Position numbers and translations under genes: made by a program | The notes under the pieces: generated by a model | Databases searched by the model: none | What the model was told of the DNA's origin: nothing | Seen by the model: the letters and a program-made list of their open reading frames with translations, nothing else | From: Dyadobacter diqingensis | GTDB taxonomy: Bacteria; Bacteroidota; Bacteroidia; Cytophagales; Spirosomataceae | Direction: 5' to 3' | DNA: 64,000 bases | Assembly: GCF_024220585.1 (NCBI RefSeq) | Contig: NZ_JAMXKF010000001.1 | Coordinates: 1,126,033 to 1,190,032 of the forward strand | In this document: piece after piece, positions 61,780 to 64,000 of the stretch | Layout of the letters: each line of letters begins with the position of its first letter | Position numbering within the stretch: the stretch's first letter is position 1

Positions 61780-63492
61780 CTATCTCATTATCATTAATTT
61801 CTTTACTTCATCTCCGATTCTTATGAGATAAATTCCGTTAACAAGTTGATTGGTAGCAACCGATTGAGCAGAGCCTATCTTTTGTTCCAGCACAATTTTG
61901 CCCGTAGCATTCCTGATTTCAACAACTTCTTCCCCATCCAGTCCCGAAACAAAAAATTCATTTTTTGCAGGATTCGGATAAACACTAAGTTTTGTTTTGT
62001 CCTGTTTCACCGTAATGATGCGGGAATATTCCGATTTTCCGTCGTAGTCCAGTTGTTTCAGGCGGTAGTAAGTTTTGAAGTAAGGTTTTCTATCCAGAAA
62101 GGTATAGTTTTTATCGCCCAGGTTATCCCCCAGTCCATCAACGAAACCAATACTTTCAAAAGTTTTCGCATCGGCACTTTGTTCGATCTGGAAGCCTTTG
62201 TTGTTGGTTTCTGAGGTAGTTTTCCAGCTGAGGACGTTACCAGAAGAAGTATTTTCACCAGTGAATGAGGTAAGGTTTACAGGAAATGGAGACGTAATAG
62301 TATATGCGTCACTTACCAAGGTTAAATTTGGAATAAGGCTGTTGCTTACCGTAACATGATAAACTCCCAATCCCGGAGGAATAAAGGAAGCATCTCCGGT
62401 TTTTGTTAACACGGGAACACCATCCTTGTACCATTTGTAAGTGTTATTTGCCAACGTTCCTCCGGCATCCACTGATAAAAATCCATACGGTCCTGATGGT
62501 CCCACAGGGATAGCCAATGGTATTACGATATGCAGGGGAATAATAGCCTGATCGTTATAAAAATCCAAACGATTAATATTATTTTCCATTCCGTTAAAGT
62601 TGAAGCTATTTTCGCTGATATTTACCGTCGCGGTAGTGGGCACGCCCGATAAATTAGCTATGCCATTACTTAGGCTTTGCCTGGTAATATCCAAAAATTG
62701 AAGGTTCGTTAAATTAACAAAACTTGCAGGAATGCTGCCGGAAAGATGCCCTTTGGGTTCTCTTGCAGGTGGATAAAGCCCGTAAGCCAAATTAATGGTC
62801 TTTAATGACGACAGATTTCCCAAAGAAGATGGTATGGATCCTGTAAAATCATTATTGGCTAGACTCAGAACCTCAAGCTTCGTTAAGTTTCCTAATTCAG
62901 CAGGCAAATTACCCTTCAGGTTTTGATCGGAAATATTCAGAATAATTAAATTAGCCAGATTTCCAATTTCTACCGGAATTGCGCCCGTTAATCCACCGAA
63001 TTCTGGCGTAGAGCTGGAAAATGGAAAATAACTTAGATTTAGATAGGTTAATTTGGATAAGTTTCCAATCGTTGTCGGCAACTGTCCGGTAAAACTATTG
63101 CCACCTAAGTCCAGATATTCCAAATTCACCAAGTTCCCCAGAGTTACCGGTATCACTCCTCTTATACCATAACTGCCATAAAAAGTCCGTTTTAATACAA
63201 GTTTCGTCAAAGCCGTCAGATTCCCAATTTCGGCAGGTAAATAACCTGATAATGAGCCATCAATAATATTTAGTTCGGAAACCCTCCCTCCAGAACATGT
63301 TACCCCCTTCCAACCGCATGGACTACTGCCCGGCACACCCTGATCGCCTAACCCTCCGTATGGATCTCCTCCCATCCCAGCCACCGTTGCCGTGTATACC
63401 GCAATCAATGCCAGTCGATCATCTTCCAATGTCTGCGCAAAGCTCCGACTTGCAAAACAAAGAAGAATAAAACCTAAGTAATACTGTTTCAT
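61780..63492 (-). CDS. Secreted leucine-rich-repeat protein with type IX secretion sorting domain (copy A)
   Basis: A 570-residue paralog of the next gene, upstream in the same operon. Architecture is the same but with fewer LRRs: signal peptide (ending SFAQ), LRR N-cap (DRLALIAVYTATVAGMGG, PCGWKGVTCSGGRV), LRRs at about 75-290 (PAELGNLTKLEVLSLANNDF), an Ig-like module at about 310-400 (VDAGGTLANNTYKWYKDGVP), a linker and a type A sorting domain (LSVYPNPAKNEFFVSGLDGE to LIRIGDEVKKLMIMR). The 3' part is nearly identical in DNA to that of the downstream copy, whereas the LRR part differs. Ligand unknown; the LRR type resembles plant receptor ectodomains. Confidence 0.92.
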   Translation of the reverse strand: MKQYYLGFILLCFASRSFAQTLEDDRLALIAVYTATVAGMGGDPYGGLGDQGVPGSSPCGWKGVTCSGGRVSELNIIDGSLSGYLPAEIGNLTALTKLVLKRTFYGSYGIRGVIPVTLGNLVNLEYLDLGGNSFTGQLPTTIGNLSKLTYLNLSYFPFSSSTPEFGGLTGAIPVEIGNLANLIILNISDQNLKGNLPAELGNLTKLEVLSLANNDFTGSIPSSLGNLSSLKTINLAYGLYPPAREPKGHLSGSIPASFVNLTNLQFLDITRQSLSNGIANLSGVPTTATVNISENSFNFNGMENNINRLDFYNDQAIIPLHIVIPLAIPVGPSGPYGFLSVDAGGTLANNTYKWYKDGVPVLTKTGDASFIPPGLGVYHVTVSNSLIPNLTLVSDAYTITSPFPVNLTSFTGENTSSGNVLSWKTTSETNNKGFQIEQSADAKTFESIGFVDGLGDNLGDKNYTFLDRKPYFKTYYRLKQLDYDGKSEYSRIITVKQDKTKLSVYPNPAKNEFFVSGLDGEEVVEIRNATGKIVLEQKIGSAQSVATNQLVNGIYLIRIGDEVKKLMIMR

Positions 63493-63722
63493 AATACTAA
63501 AAATAAGTGTGAATTAAAATACAACGAAATTTAGGCAGAATGAAACTGCCTCATTCTTGCCGGATTATTATAACGAAGTTGTTCAGAGACGTTGAAAAAA
63601 AATCGACAGTAACGTATGTCACTGTCGATGTAGTCATTCAAATTTCAAACAAAAAATCAGCAAATCAAATTAAAATAGTAATAATTTAATTTTCGGTTAC
63701 TTATATTAATATTAAAATCTAA

Positions 63723-64000
63723 TTACTTCCAGCTCAGACCCATATTATGGAACAGAAACGCATAAATATCAGCCTGTGTTTCCAATGCCTTTTTGGTATT
63801 ACTTGCTCCATGTCCCGAGTTTGTATCGATCCGTATCAACAACGGATTAGAAGTTGAAGCGGCCGCTTTCTCCTGTAATTCAGCAGCATACTTAAAGGAA
63901 TGGGCGGGAACCACGCGGTCGTCATGGTCGGCGGTGGTAATCATCGTGGCTGGATAATTAATGCCGGTTTTGATATTATGCAGAGGCGAATACCCGTAAA
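63723..64000 (-). CDS. Prolyl oligopeptidase family serine peptidase, C-terminal part (cut by window edge)
   Basis: Only the last 92 or so residues are visible. They read [20 protein letters not shown] followed by [20 protein letters not shown] and end [18 protein letters not shown] carries the catalytic Asp and DTNSGHGAS the catalytic His of prolyl oligopeptidases (family S9). The frame stays open to base 64000, so the start lies outside. The nucleophile serine and the propeller are not in the window. Confidence 0.93.
   Translation of the reverse strand, partial: YGYSPLHNIKTGINYPATMITTADHDDRVVPAHSFKYAAELQEKAAASTSNPLLIRIDTNSGHGASNTKKALETQADIYAFLFHNMGLSWK

Noticed and set aside
1-64000. tRNA, rRNA, prophage or insertion-sequence genes
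   Set aside because: No cloverleaf-like sequence, rRNA segment, transposase, integrase or phage structural gene was recognised on reading either strand.

Overview
The window looks like a chromosomal segment of a Bacteroidota bacterium of the Cytophagales, close to Dyadobacter or Spirosoma. The support is a SusC/SusD pair, type IX secretion C-terminal sorting domains, several TAnnTTTG promoter boxes in place of the sigma70 type, a CusA pump fused to its outer-membrane channel, DUF6660 and DUF6600 proteins, a MoaC-MoaB fusion, and moderate GC with AT-rich intergenic repeats. The genus is an inference. I see no rRNA, tRNA, CRISPR array, prophage or insertion sequence.

Layout. 1-5490 (minus): heavy-metal efflux, with a small Cys/His-rich DUF6660 protein, a CusA-type RND pump fused to a TolC-like channel, and a periplasmic adaptor cut by the left edge. 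5611-6284: HigBA-like toxin-antitoxin pair whose toxin reading frame is broken at a run of eight A. 6345-8173: ygiB/ygiC-like pair. 8431-22648: scattered single genes for exported or sugar-related proteins, namely a Tat-exported class V aminotransferase-like enzyme, an M23 peptidase, an aldo/keto reductase, a lone glycogen-binding domain, a Tat TIM-barrel isomerase, two tandem PVC-type membrane-bound dehydrogenases (one without its heme domain, beside a 110-bp tandem repeat array), an unknown secreted protein, a small monooxygenase, an esterase and a small secreted protein. 22890-23413: a second RelE/ParE-type toxin-antitoxin pair.

23426-27553 (minus) is a molybdenum-cofactor operon, moeA-moaD-moaE-moaCB-moaA, interrupted by a 174-bp inverted-repeat element. 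28025-34833 holds a lytic transglycosylase, a cyclophilin, a sodium/sugar symporter, a membrane-anchored gluzincin protease, purH and an atypical SDR.

36152-48064 (minus) is the most interesting region. It is a five-gene outer-membrane cluster of SusC, SusD, a small lipoprotein and two giant paralogous lipoproteins, each with seven FG-GAP/VCBS calcium loops, an ASPIC/UnbV domain and seven more loops. I interpret it as a surface uptake complex whose usual glycan-binding lipoproteins are replaced by double beta-propellers. The substrate is unknown.

48514-59568 carries a lactate/glycolate-type FAD/Fe-S dehydrogenase, an MFS transporter, ArfB, a DUF6600 protein and an L-rhamnose catabolic locus (GntR-type regulator, RhaI isomerase, RhaEW aldolase/dehydrogenase). 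59805-63492 holds two paralogous secreted leucine-rich-repeat proteins with type IX sorting domains. The right edge cuts a prolyl oligopeptidase. Coordinates of short sites were counted by eye and may be off by one or two bases.
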